Assembly (NCBI GenBank): GCA_028285305.1
Contig: JANQPV010000075.1
Location: 1 to 64,000, forward strand
Direction of reading: 5' to 3'
DNA: 64,000 nucleotides
Source of the DNA: Alphaproteobacteria bacterium
GTDB taxonomy: Bacteria > Pseudomonadota > Alphaproteobacteria > SMXP01
Below the pieces are notes generated by a model that saw nothing but the letters and a program-made list of their open reading frames with translations, made no database searches and had not been told where the DNA came from. Made by a program: the position numbers and the translations under genes. Within the stretch, counting starts at the first letter, position 1, and each line of letters starts with the position of its first letter. Positions 39,422-46,192 of this stretch are shown here, piece after piece.

Positions 39422-40224
39422 TCCCGCACCCGCACCTCTCTGCTGTCTACGATCACCATGTCGTTGGTAATCGCGAACCCCGTCGGCGTATCGGCCCGGA
39501 CGGACACATAGACCACATCGGTCAAATCGTCCGCATCCCAGAGGGGCGAATAGTTCGTGCCAACACAAAACTCCTTCTTTTTCCCCGGCCGCACGTTCCG
39601 CTCGTAGGTATCGGGCTCTCTGTCCACCATCTTGCCGTCGGCGGTGTGGAGCTCGACATCATATTCCTGCATGGTCTTCGTTAGATTCTTCACATCAACG
39701 CACACATTCAGCTCATCCGCCGTGATCGCATCGTCAATACGCTTAATCCGCACATCAACGATCTCCCCTCCTGGCGGCCCTTCATACGCAGCGGCGCCGA
39801 ACGTGGTGTTGATCGCGGTGTAATAGATCCCCGCATGAAACCGGCAGAGTGAAGGCCCGATCACAGGCACGCTATAGAACGGCGTCGCCTTGCCGGTGTC
39901 GCAAATGGCGACCATCTCGTCCCGCATCCGGTCGTCGCACCACGCTTGTGTTTCCTCTTTCAGTCGGTAACAGGCATCGTGACGCTTGCACACCGGCCGG
40001 AACGGTCCGTCGCCAAGGGGCCCCACCAAGTTGACGAGCCCACTCGGCAAGCTGTCTTGCAGGAAAGCCGGACCGCAGCGGTCGTCTTCTTCCATATGGG
40101 CGGCCTCCCGCTCGGTATAGCCCGCCTCGACATCTGAGGGCCGGTCCTCCCCGCCCAGAATGGGGGTGCAAGAGGAAAGGGCGAGCGAGGCGCCAACGAC
40201 GAAAAAGAGGGGGTGCTGGGTCAT
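39418..40224 (-). CDS. Lipoprotein with a phospholipase-A2-like signature
   Basis: ATG 40224 gives a lipoprotein signal (VVGASLALSSC, lipobox LSSC at about residue 18). The mature N-terminal half has PVCKRHDACYRLKEETQAWCDD, which resembles the C-x3-HD-x-CY catalytic motif of secreted phospholipase A2, with further cysteines (RCGPAF, AICDTG, LCRFHAG) that could form disulfides. The C-terminal half (residues ~160-268) looks like a beta-rich domain. The open frame extends upstream to 40365 but lacks family support. PLA2 function is inferred from the motif only. Confidence 0.75.
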   Translation of the reverse strand: MTQHPLFFVVGASLALSSCTPILGGEDRPSDVEAGYTEREAAHMEEDDRCGPAFLQDSLPSGLVNLVGPLGDGPFRPVCKRHDACYRLKEETQAWCDDRMRDEMVAICDTGKATPFYSVPVIGPSLCRFHAGIYYTAINTTFGAAAYEGPPGGEIVDVRIKRIDDAITADELNVCVDVKNLTKTMQEYDVELHTADGKMVDREPDTYERNVRPGKKKEFCVGTNYSPLWDADDLTDVVYVSVRADTPTGFAITNDMVIVDSREVRVRD

Positions 40225-40357
40225 TTCACATCTTTCTTTTGCACGGAAACCCGAGCAAATGACGTTTCCGTCAAAAAGGCGCCTTATTTTAGCCCCGACT
40301 TCTGGTAAGAGAAAGGCCACGCGGGATTTACACAACACGCTACAGAGGGGGTCGACC

Positions 40358-40771
40358 ATGACCAAGCGGAGTTTGTCACTTATTGCAAAAGGCGGCGCGG
40401 CCGCACTGGCTCTGTCATTTTTGGCTCTGAGTGCGCCTGTCCAGGCTCAGGAAGGCAGCAACTACGAAATCATACGCTCGTCGGCGGACCGCATCTGGCG
40501 GCTGAACAAAGACACCGGCGAAGTCTCCGTCTGCACGATGGAAGGCGACAGGCTGATTTGCACGACGTCGGAAGACGCCGCCGTCCCGCCCGCCAAGACC
40601 TATGAAGAGTTAGAGGCCGAACGCGAAGCCCTGGAGAAAGAGCAAGCCGAAGCCCGCGCCGACGAGCGCGAGCGCCAGCTCTCCATGCTGGACCGGATCC
40701 TTGAAATGGTCCGTGAACTTGCCGGCATGGCCGCCGACAACGAAGCCGCCAGAGACGCCGAGAGCCTTTGA
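40358..40771 (+). CDS. Small exported protein with C-terminal coiled coil
   Basis: A clear signal peptide (AAALALSFLALSAPVQAQ) is followed by a short domain (YEIIRSSADRIWRLNKDTGEVSVCTMEGDRLICTTSED) with two cysteines and by a charged helical stretch (EELEAEREALEKEQAEARAD) likely to form a coiled coil. ATG 40358 has AGAGGGGG upstream. The 137-residue protein is not one I recognise. It is divergent from the PLA2-like lipoprotein. Confidence 0.75.
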   Translation: MTKRSLSLIAKGGAAALALSFLALSAPVQAQEGSNYEIIRSSADRIWRLNKDTGEVSVCTMEGDRLICTTSEDAAVPPAKTYEELEAEREALEKEQAEARADERERQLSMLDRILEMVRELAGMAADNEAARDAESL

Positions 40772-40779
40772 CACCCACC

Positions 40780-40836
40780 GTCATCCCGTGTGCGCTGCGG
40801 CATGCAATGACGCGGCGCTACCCCGGGATCTCTCTC
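40780..40836. repeat. Interspersed CGTCATCCCG-type palindromic repeat
   Basis: Same family as 38683-38740: CGTCATCCCGTGTGCGCTGCGG start, internal GCATGCAATG and GGGATCTCTC end. It lies between the small exported protein and rtcA. Confidence 0.55.
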
Positions 40837-40852
40837 CTGAAGCTCAACTGTA

Positions 40853-40920
40853 GGGCGGGATGAAATCCCGCCGCGCGAAACTTCCGCACGCTCACCAATG
40901 GCGGGATTTCATCCCGCCCC
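40853..40920. repeat. Inverted pair of REP palindromes
   Basis: GGGCGGGATGAAATCCCGCC (40853-40872) and its reverse complement (40901-40920) face each other around a 28-base spacer. The same palindrome recurs at 47829, 48168 and 48735. This pair is just past the rtcA stop codon and could stabilise the 3' end of its mRNA. Confidence 0.8.
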
Positions 40921-40970
40921 ACCTCCACAACCCAGTCATTGAGAAGGCGCAGCTGAAACGATTCGGGGCA

Positions 40971-41987
40971 TCACCCCCCAACCTGCACCCGGTAAAGGTC
41001 GCGGCCCAACTGCTCTGTGTTGATCTCCACATCCAGAAACATCTGGATCACTTCCACATTGGTGGTGAAGTGCAGCGTCGGCTCTTGGGTGGTGAAACGC
41101 CCGCCCGCGCCCATGGCCATGGGCAAGAGCAATTGATCCGCCAGGTGAGGACCCACGGCGGCGCCCGACTTGAGGAACGTCTTCACCTCTTTGGCCAGAT
41201 CTTCCGCCACCGCCTCGGCGCTCTTGCGCGGTTGACCGTAACCGGCAAAGACTTCGCATCCGTTCTCGAACTTCATTCGCACCAGGACCGCATTGCCGGG
41301 CCCGGCCGCATCCGGCGTCCGGAGCTCGACGTCGCCCTCAGACAAGGCGAGCTTTTGTTTCATCACTTTCAGCTCCCGCTTGGCGATGTCGCCCGGCAAG
41401 TTTGCCACCATCGCCTCAATGGAGAGATCGACAAGATCGCCGCGCTCCACATGATCGAGTGCCATAAAGTCATCCGACGGCTGAACGGCCGCCGACCAGG
41501 TCCCGCCGCCCGCCGGATAAAACCCATGGCGCTCCAACTCAGGCTCCACCTGGACGCCCATCTGCGCTAGCAGAGGCAAAAAGCCCTCGGCGAGTGTGTG
41601 GTAACAGGGTGCGGTGGGGTTATGGGTGCCGCCGGTCAGATGCACCGTCGATGGCGCGTCGCCGCTGATCAGCGCCGGCAGGATTGTTTGGAAAACCAGG
41701 TTGCTGCTCCCGGCGGTTCCTACGGAAAAGGCAAAGTTCCCGCTCACCAAATCGCCGGGCGTAAAGGTAAGGGCGCTGGCGCCGATGTCCGCTCCCTCCG
41801 CATGACCGCCGCACACGGCGACCGCCGCCTGGACGCACGTCAAGTGTTGCCGCATCAGCCCGGGCTTCTTGCGGTTGGCTCTGATCTTCTCGATACGGAA
41901 CGGCTGACCCGTCACGGCGGAGAGCGACAAGGCCGTGCGCAGCACTTGTCCGCCGCCTTCGCCCATAGAGCCGTCAATGGTGATCAT
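40971..41987 (-). CDS. rtcA: RNA 3'-terminal phosphate cyclase
   Basis: RtcA converts RNA 3'-phosphates to 2',3'-cyclic phosphates using ATP and can adenylylate 5' ends. The 338-residue protein has the family start (GSMGEGGGQVLRTALSLS), the RANRKKPGLMRQHLTCVQA motif and the catalytic His segment (HLADQLLLPMA). It is downstream of rtcB in the rsr-array-rtcBA operon. Together they can rebuild broken RNA ends. Confidence 0.96.
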   Translation of the reverse strand: MITIDGSMGEGGGQVLRTALSLSAVTGQPFRIEKIRANRKKPGLMRQHLTCVQAAVAVCGGHAEGADIGASALTFTPGDLVSGNFAFSVGTAGSSNLVFQTILPALISGDAPSTVHLTGGTHNPTAPCYHTLAEGFLPLLAQMGVQVEPELERHGFYPAGGGTWSAAVQPSDDFMALDHVERGDLVDLSIEAMVANLPGDIAKRELKVMKQKLALSEGDVELRTPDAAGPGNAVLVRMKFENGCEVFAGYGQPRKSAEAVAEDLAKEVKTFLKSGAAVGPHLADQLLLPMAMGAGGRFTTQEPTLHFTTNVEVIQMFLDVEINTEQLGRDLYRVQVGG

Positions 41988-42010
41988 CTCTTTTGACCCC
42001 TCATCCTATC

Positions 42011-42089
42011 CTTCTCCCCCAGGGGGAGAAGGGACGAACCACACACGCGCCGCGGCACGAGCCATTCCCTCTCCCTTTTGGGGAGAGGG
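42011..42089. repeat. CTTCTCCCCC-type hairpin pair between rtcB and rtcA
   Basis: Two palindromes, CTTCTCCC/GGGGAGAAG (42011-42031) and CCCTCTCCC/GGGAGAGGG (42067-42089), are a commonly seen intergenic repeat type. They could affect rtcA expression relative to rtcB. No known function is established for this copy. Confidence 0.7.
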
Positions 42090-42117
42090 CTAGGGTGAGG
42101 GGAAATCAACACGCTCC

Positions 42118-43350
42118 TCACCCCTTCACGCACACGATCTGGCGCAGGGTGTGCACCACTTCGACCAGATCTTTTTGTGCCTCCATGACCGCGTCGATGT
42201 CTTTGTAGGCCGCCGGCGTTTCATCGATCACGCCTTCGTCCTTCCGGCACTCCACGTGTTTGGTCGCCTCGATATGCTCTTCCAGCGACACGCGCTTCTT
42301 GGCTTCCGTCCGCGACATCACCCGGCCGGCCCCGTGGGAGCAGGAGTGAAAGCTCTCGGCATTCCCCAGTCCACGGACGATATAGGACCGCGCGCCCATG
42401 GATCCCGGGATAATCCCCATCGACCCTTTGGCCGCCCGCACAGCGCCTTTCCGCGTGACAAAGATGTTTTCGCCGAAATGGTTTTCTTTGGTCACATAGT
42501 TGTGGTGACAGTTGACCGCCTCTACGTCCGCATCGAACGGCTTGGAGATCACCTCCCGCGCCGCCGCGATGAGGTTGCGCATCATCACTTGCCGGTTTGT
42601 CATGGCAAAGGCCTGGGCCCAACCGACCGCTTCCACATAGTCGTCGAAATGGTCGGTCCCTTCCGGAAAGTAAGCCAGGTTGATGTCCGGCAAGTTGATG
42701 AACCACTTCTCCATGTCTTTTTTGGCAAGCTCGATAAAGTGCCGGCCGATGGCGTTGCCCACACCCCGGGACCCGGAGTGCAGCATGAACCAGACCCGGT
42801 CCTCTTCATCGAGACAAACCTCGACAAAGTGGTTGCCCGTACCGAGCGTGCCCAAGTGCACGACGTTATGGCTTTTTGCCAGTTTCGGGTATTTATCCGT
42901 AATTGTCTTAAAGCCTTCGGCGAGGCCCGCCCAGGCGGTTTCAGTCGCTTTGGGGACTTCGTCCCAAGCGCCTTTGTCTTTTCGGCCTTTCTTATCAACC
43001 GAGATGGACCGTCCGTGGGGGATCGCTTTTTCGATGGCCGACCGCAAAAACCCGAGCGAGTCCGGCAAGTCGTTTGCCGTCAGGCTGGTTTGTGCGGCCA
43101 TCATCCCGCAGCCGATGTCGACGCCGACGGCGGCCGGAATGATCGCTTTCTTCGTGGGGATGACACTGCCGACCGTCGAGCCGATGCCTTTGTGAACGTC
43201 CGGCATCACCGCCACATGGGAGTGAATGAACGGCATTTGAGCGATCGAGCGCAATTGATCCGCCGCGCCCTCATCCACGGGCACGCCTTTGGTCCACATT
43301 TTGATCGGCGCTGCGCCGTCGTCTTTAATGACTTCAATGCTATCGCTCAT
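42118..43350 (-). CDS. rtcB: RNA-splicing ligase RtcB
   Basis: RtcB joins RNA 3'-phosphate or cyclic phosphate ends to 5'-hydroxyls using GTP and a divalent metal. Core motifs are complete: MPDVHKGIGSTVGSVIPT, GVDIGCGMMA, GTLGTGNHFVEV, HSGSRGVGNAIG and the guanylylated histidine motif CSHGAGRVMSRTEAKK. ATG 43350 follows a GGAG site (43362 is an alternative). It is preceded by the Y-RNA array, whose structured transcripts could be substrates or regulators. Confidence 0.96.
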   Translation of the reverse strand: MSDSIEVIKDDGAAPIKMWTKGVPVDEGAADQLRSIAQMPFIHSHVAVMPDVHKGIGSTVGSVIPTKKAIIPAAVGVDIGCGMMAAQTSLTANDLPDSLGFLRSAIEKAIPHGRSISVDKKGRKDKGAWDEVPKATETAWAGLAEGFKTITDKYPKLAKSHNVVHLGTLGTGNHFVEVCLDEEDRVWFMLHSGSRGVGNAIGRHFIELAKKDMEKWFINLPDINLAYFPEGTDHFDDYVEAVGWAQAFAMTNRQVMMRNLIAAAREVISKPFDADVEAVNCHHNYVTKENHFGENIFVTRKGAVRAAKGSMGIIPGSMGARSYIVRGLGNAESFHSCSHGAGRVMSRTEAKKRVSLEEHIEATKHVECRKDEGVIDETPAAYKDIDAVMEAQKDLVEVVHTLRQIVCVKG

Positions 43351-43411
43351 TTTCTTCTCCATCGAAATTCAGCCAGACCCCGGCCGGTCCGGGGCCTGGC
43401 TCCAGATATGT

Positions 43412-43475
43412 GCCGCGACGAGACTTGAGTGAAACAGTACAGTTTTGGCTATGTAGTTCCACCCACATTCGCGGC
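43412..43475 (-). ncRNA. Y-RNA-like module 6 (simple hairpin)
   Basis: On the minus strand GCCGCGA at the 5' end pairs with TCGCGGC at the 3' end (7 bp). The 5' side carries GAATGT-N5-GAACTACAT, as in the five other modules, and the 3' side CTCGTCGC. The apical part includes AAAC-loop-GTTT. It is the last module before rtcB, with no tRNA-like domain, similar to YrlB-type Y RNAs. Recognised by internal comparison, not by a covariance search. Confidence 0.75.
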
Positions 43476-43524
43476 GCCTGGTGAGGGGCAAACGATCGTG
43501 ACGATTTAGACGCCATCGGCGTCC

Positions 43525-43597
43525 GGCGACAAGACGACTATGCCCAGCAGGAGTCGAACCTGACAGGGCGCGCAATGTAGTCCGGTCTGCATTCCTT
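43525..43597 (-). ncRNA. Y-RNA-like module 5 (T-arm only)
   Basis: The minus strand carries GAATGC-N5-GGACTACAT and, at the 3' side, CTTGTCGCC. The distal part is a T-arm mimic, CAGG-TTCGACT-CCTG (43548-43562), stacked on a GCCC/GGGC helix (43566-43569 with 43542-43545). There is no D-arm or acceptor stem. The base stem is weak (GG/CC plus mismatches), so this could be a decayed copy. Confidence 0.7.
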
Positions 43598-43627
43598 ACT
43601 CGATCTGCCTACCTCTCAAATTGAGTT

Positions 43628-43763
43628 GGGCGACAAGGTTATCTAACGAAACATCCTGCTCTACCTCTGAGCTACGGGTCCCGAATGTAAATGTTGGACC
43701 CGGCGGGACTCGAACCCGCGACCTGGCGAGTGACAATCGATGTAGTTCCGTCCGCATTCGCCC
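43628..43763 (-). ncRNA. Y-RNA-like module 4 with permuted tRNA-like domain (YrlA type)
   Basis: On the minus strand GGGCGA pairs with TCGCCC at the base. After GAATGC-N5-GAACTACAT come a T-arm (GCGGG-TTCGAGT-CCCGC, 43703-43719), acceptor strand CGGGTCC (43696-43702), a 14-nt cap, acceptor strand GGACCCG (43675-43681; seven Watson-Crick pairs) and a D-arm (GCTC-AGAGGTA-GAGC). Thus the parts of a tRNA occur in permuted order. The anticodon-stem position is poorly paired here, unlike module 3. The 3' side has CTTGTCGCC. Confidence 0.85.
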
Positions 43764-43788
43764 TAAAGTCTAATAGTCTCCTTTATTT

Positions 43789-43890
43789 CCCCGCCAAGCG
43801 AGCTCTGCGAGCGCCGAGCGGGGATCCATATTGACCTCCGAAGCCTTTTCACTCTTCCATATGGATCCCCGATCAAGTCGGGGATCGAGG
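43789..43890. repeat. CCCCGC...GCGGGGATCC hairpin repeat inside the Y-RNA array (copy 1)
   Basis: This unit contains CCCCGC (43789) pairing with GCGGGG (near 43818), followed by a GGATCCATAT...ATATGGATCC inverted pair and CCCCGAT...ATCGGGG-type stem (43865-43886). It sits between modules 3 and 4. A close relative lies at 44260-44347 between modules 1 and 2. Confidence 0.65.
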
Positions 43891-43917
43891 AATATTTTTC
43901 AGCTCACAAACTGAGTA

Positions 43918-44115
43918 GAGGCGACAATGAGGCCTGCTCCGTCGAAGACGGATGAAACGCTTGAGAAGCGTTTCACAGGCCGAATGATTGCGAAACATCT
44001 GCCACTTGCTCTACCGACTGAGCTACGGGCCCATAGAAAAGGTGCTGGACCCGGCAGGACTCGAACCTGCGACCCAGTGGTTAGGGATCGATGTAGTTCC
44101 ACAGGCATTCGCCTC
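43918..44115 (-). ncRNA. Y-RNA-like module 3 with complete permuted tRNA-like domain (YrlA type)
   Basis: On the minus strand the base stem is GAGGCGA/TCGCCTC. Next to GAATGC-N5-GAACTACAT lies a 79-nt domain (44002-44080) with every tRNA helix in permuted order: anticodon-stem strand CCACT, GGGTC variable loop, T-arm (GCAGG-TTCGAGT-CCTGC), acceptor CGGGTCC, a cap of about 14 nt, acceptor GGGCCCG (one G-U pair), D-arm (GCTC-AGTCGGTA-GAGC), then AGTGG, pairing with CCACT. The rest forms a further branched domain with a 9-bp GAAACGCTT/AAGCGTTTC stem and a TCCGT-CTTCG-ACGGA stem enclosed by GGCCTG/CAGGCC. Confidence 0.9.
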
Positions 44116-44151
44116 GAAATCAGTTTGTTCCTTCTTTCATTTCAACAAGAC

Positions 44152-44236
44152 GGGGACAAGATTGGTAAGACACGTCTTTCCCTTTCGGGTTCTGAGTCGA
44201 ACAGATATAGCCAATGTAGTCCTACCGGCATTCCCC
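44152..44236 (-). ncRNA. Y-RNA-like module 2 (T-arm only)
   Basis: The minus strand starts with a GGGGA/TCCCC base stem and GAATGC-N5-GGACTACAT, with ATTGG/CCAAT closing the inner helix and CTTGTCCCC at the 3' side. The apical part contains TCTG-TTCGACT-CAGA (44191-44205), a stem with a T-loop-like seven-base loop, and a CCC-GAAA-GGG hairpin. No D-arm or acceptor stem is seen. Confidence 0.8.
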
Positions 44237-44259
44237 TAAATCTAGTAACTCCGTCTTTT

Positions 44260-44347
44260 CCCCGCCAAGCAAGCTCTGCGAGCGCTGCGCGGGGATCCAG
44301 TTACGAACTCTTTAGTCACCCGTGTGGATCCCCGGTCAAGCCGGGGA
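44260..44347. repeat. CCCCGC...GCGGGGATCC hairpin repeat inside the Y-RNA array (copy 2)
   Basis: Closely similar to 43789-43890 (CCCCGCCAAGC-AGCTCTGCGAGCGC core and GGATCC), with a GATCCCCGG...CCGGGGA stem at its right end (44326-44347). It separates modules 1 and 2. Confidence 0.65.
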
Positions 44348-44379
44348 CATGTGCGATATATACAGTCCTCAAACAAAAG

Positions 44380-44450
44380 GCCGGGGCGACAAGCGATTGT
44401 GAAACAAGTCAGGTTTCAATCGATGTAGTTCCACAGGCATTCGCCCCGGC
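44380..44450 (-). ncRNA. Y-RNA-like module 1 (simple hairpin, closest to rsr)
   Basis: On the minus strand GCCGGGGCGA pairs perfectly with TCGCCCCGGC (10 bp). The 5' side has GAATGC-N5-GAACTACAT and the 3' side CTTGTCGCC. An apical stem CGATT-GAAAC / GTTTC-AC-AATCG completes a Y-RNA-like fold. CCTTTTGTTT follows the base stem. It lies 20 nt after the rsr stop codon, so it is probably processed from the rsr transcript. Confidence 0.88.
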
Positions 44451-44470
44451 TCTCTATACTCCTTTCTATC

Positions 44471-46024
44471 TTACACTTGGATCCGCTCGATTTCGCGAAC
44501 CCAATAATCAGCATGCGCTTCGCCTTTGGCAAACGCCGCCAGCGTATCGAACACCGCGTCGGTAAACCCGCCGACATTCAAGATGTCGAGGCGGCTTTGC
44601 GCCTGGGCCGTACCGTATGGCGCAATGTCGATGCATGCCAACTTGGCGTGGGGGACGCGCTGTTTCAGCGCTTCCCATTCAGCCATCATGCCGGTCCCAA
44701 GACCTCTGCGGCCGTCCGCCCACGACTGGTTATCGGAAACAAAGACAACCAAATCGGGCTTTGCCCGGGCCTTGTTCAACCGCTCCAAAGCCTTAGAGCA
44801 GTTGGTTCCGCCGCCGCCAAATGCCGCGAGCTTGCGGGCGTTGGTCATGACGGAATCGCGCGCCGACAGGCGAGCCTCATGCACGTGCGTGTCGAACGGC
44901 AACACCAGGGTTGACCGGTTCTTGCGCAACAGAGCCGCCGAAACGAGCGCTGCCACATCCACATACCGGACCGCGGACGTCTGTCCCCGGCGGTATCCGG
45001 TCACCGGCGCGCGCATAGACCCAGAAACGTCCGTGCACACAACCACTCGGCCGTCGATGGCCGGGACGTTCTCAAGGGCGATTTCCATCGCATCTTCAAG
45101 AGCGTCCTGAACCCGCTTAGGCACATCGCCGCCAGCCATGCCGTGCGCCATCATCAACTGGTACGGCATCACCCGCGCCTGAGAGATAGCTTTACGATCG
45201 GCCAGTTTGCGGGCGATCGCCTTGTCCATCCCGCGGACGGAGAAGACGTCGTGCCGGGCAAACGTGCGCAGGTTCATACGAACCATTTGCCATCCACCCC
45301 GTTCCGCGATGGTCGCCCAATGGTCACGCCGAAGCGGCAATTGGGTCAGCATTTGAAACGGAACGTCCGGGATCGGACCGTCACCGGCTTCTTTGAACCG
45401 GATGTAATCTTGAACCGCTTGCGGCAGCAAGTTCACATCGCACGGTTTTCCGATCAGCCAAGCGAACAGCGCGTTCCGGCGCGGATCGTCCGCTTTCGGG
45501 TGGACCATCTTGATGATGTCCGCCAGCGACGGGGATTGCCCGACGGAGGCGTTAATCAACGTCCGGTCCGACGCCCCAAGCAGCCAATTCTGAATCATCC
45601 GCTTCGGGCAAGATCCCAAGGACTTCCGGCCTGTGGCGCCCGACCGCATGATTTGGACAAAAGTCCGCAGCATACGTCCGTTGTCCACAATTTCGCCGAA
45701 CGTGCCAGCGAACAACACGGTATCAAGGCCCGACAGAACGGCCAGCAAGAATGCTGGGGTGTCTTTCATGTAGCCGTAACGCCGCGCGAAGACAGCGGTT
45801 TGCGCAATAAACAACGGCGTCACCGCCGCTGTGGCTTGCAATAGGTCCTCCAGATGCGCAAGGCCATCTGCATAGAACGTATCGCTAAACGTCCCGGTTA
45901 TGGCCAACTGTGCCAGCCGATGGCGTGGGTCGTGGTCATAGGCGGGGCCGCCGGCAAGGTTGACCGTATCGGCAACTGGCGCTGAGCGGCCCCGCAACGG
46001 GACAAACACGGATTTGTTTGCCAT
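44471..46024 (-). CDS. rsr: Ro60-related TROVE/vWA protein (Rsr)
   Basis: Rsr is the bacterial Ro60 orthologue, a ring-shaped RNA-binding protein that holds Y RNAs and misfolded RNAs. The 517-residue protein has a TROVE HEAT-like region (RLAQLAITGTFSDTFYADG, FARRYGYMKDTPAFLLAVL, RLWQ-region equivalents up to ~residue 330) and a C-terminal vWA domain with a MIDAS motif (VCTDVSGSM) and GGGGTNCSKAL. ATG 46024 has GAGGAAG upstream. The gene is first in an rsr-array-rtcBA operon. Confidence 0.95.
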   Translation of the reverse strand: MANKSVFVPLRGRSAPVADTVNLAGGPAYDHDPRHRLAQLAITGTFSDTFYADGLAHLEDLLQATAAVTPLFIAQTAVFARRYGYMKDTPAFLLAVLSGLDTVLFAGTFGEIVDNGRMLRTFVQIMRSGATGRKSLGSCPKRMIQNWLLGASDRTLINASVGQSPSLADIIKMVHPKADDPRRNALFAWLIGKPCDVNLLPQAVQDYIRFKEAGDGPIPDVPFQMLTQLPLRRDHWATIAERGGWQMVRMNLRTFARHDVFSVRGMDKAIARKLADRKAISQARVMPYQLMMAHGMAGGDVPKRVQDALEDAMEIALENVPAIDGRVVVCTDVSGSMRAPVTGYRRGQTSAVRYVDVAALVSAALLRKNRSTLVLPFDTHVHEARLSARDSVMTNARKLAAFGGGGTNCSKALERLNKARAKPDLVVFVSDNQSWADGRRGLGTGMMAEWEALKQRVPHAKLACIDIAPYGTAQAQSRLDILNVGGFTDAVFDTLAAFAKGEAHADYWVREIERIQV

Positions 46025-46192
46025 TTCTCTCTTCCTCTTTGTTAACAAGGCTAAGATGGCGCGATCGGGACAGCATAAAAACAAAAATCGCGAATAGATC
46101 TAAGTATTTGATATTGAATAGAAAAATGGGATGCGCGAGTTTTTAGTGGAGAGAAATTGTATAGATATAAATATAAATATATAAATCTCGAT
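46025..46192. promoter_or_regulatory. Divergent rsr/rtcR control region
   Basis: This 168-bp interval should hold the promoters of both rsr and rtcR. An AT-only tract (TATAGATATAAATATAAATA-type, 46159-46187) precedes rtcR. An imperfect palindrome (TATT-TG-ATAT-TG-AATA, 46105-46120) could be an operator. I searched the rsr-reading strand for GG-N10-GC and found no sigma-54 promoter. Confidence 0.55.

Noticed and set aside
43650-44100. Two ordinary tRNA genes on the minus strand
   Set aside because: The T-arm, acceptor and D-arm motifs are real, but they occur in permuted order, so no linear tRNA can be formed. The permuted-domain interpretation within Y RNAs explains them better.
43927-44565. 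Open frames on the plus strand through the Y-RNA array
   Set aside because: They run antisense to structured noncoding RNA, have no family similarity and no ribosome-binding site.
46157-46192. N-terminal extension MYRYKYKYINLD of RtcR
   Set aside because: It is the translation of an AT-only tract without a ribosome-binding site; ATG 46193 matches the RtcR family start.
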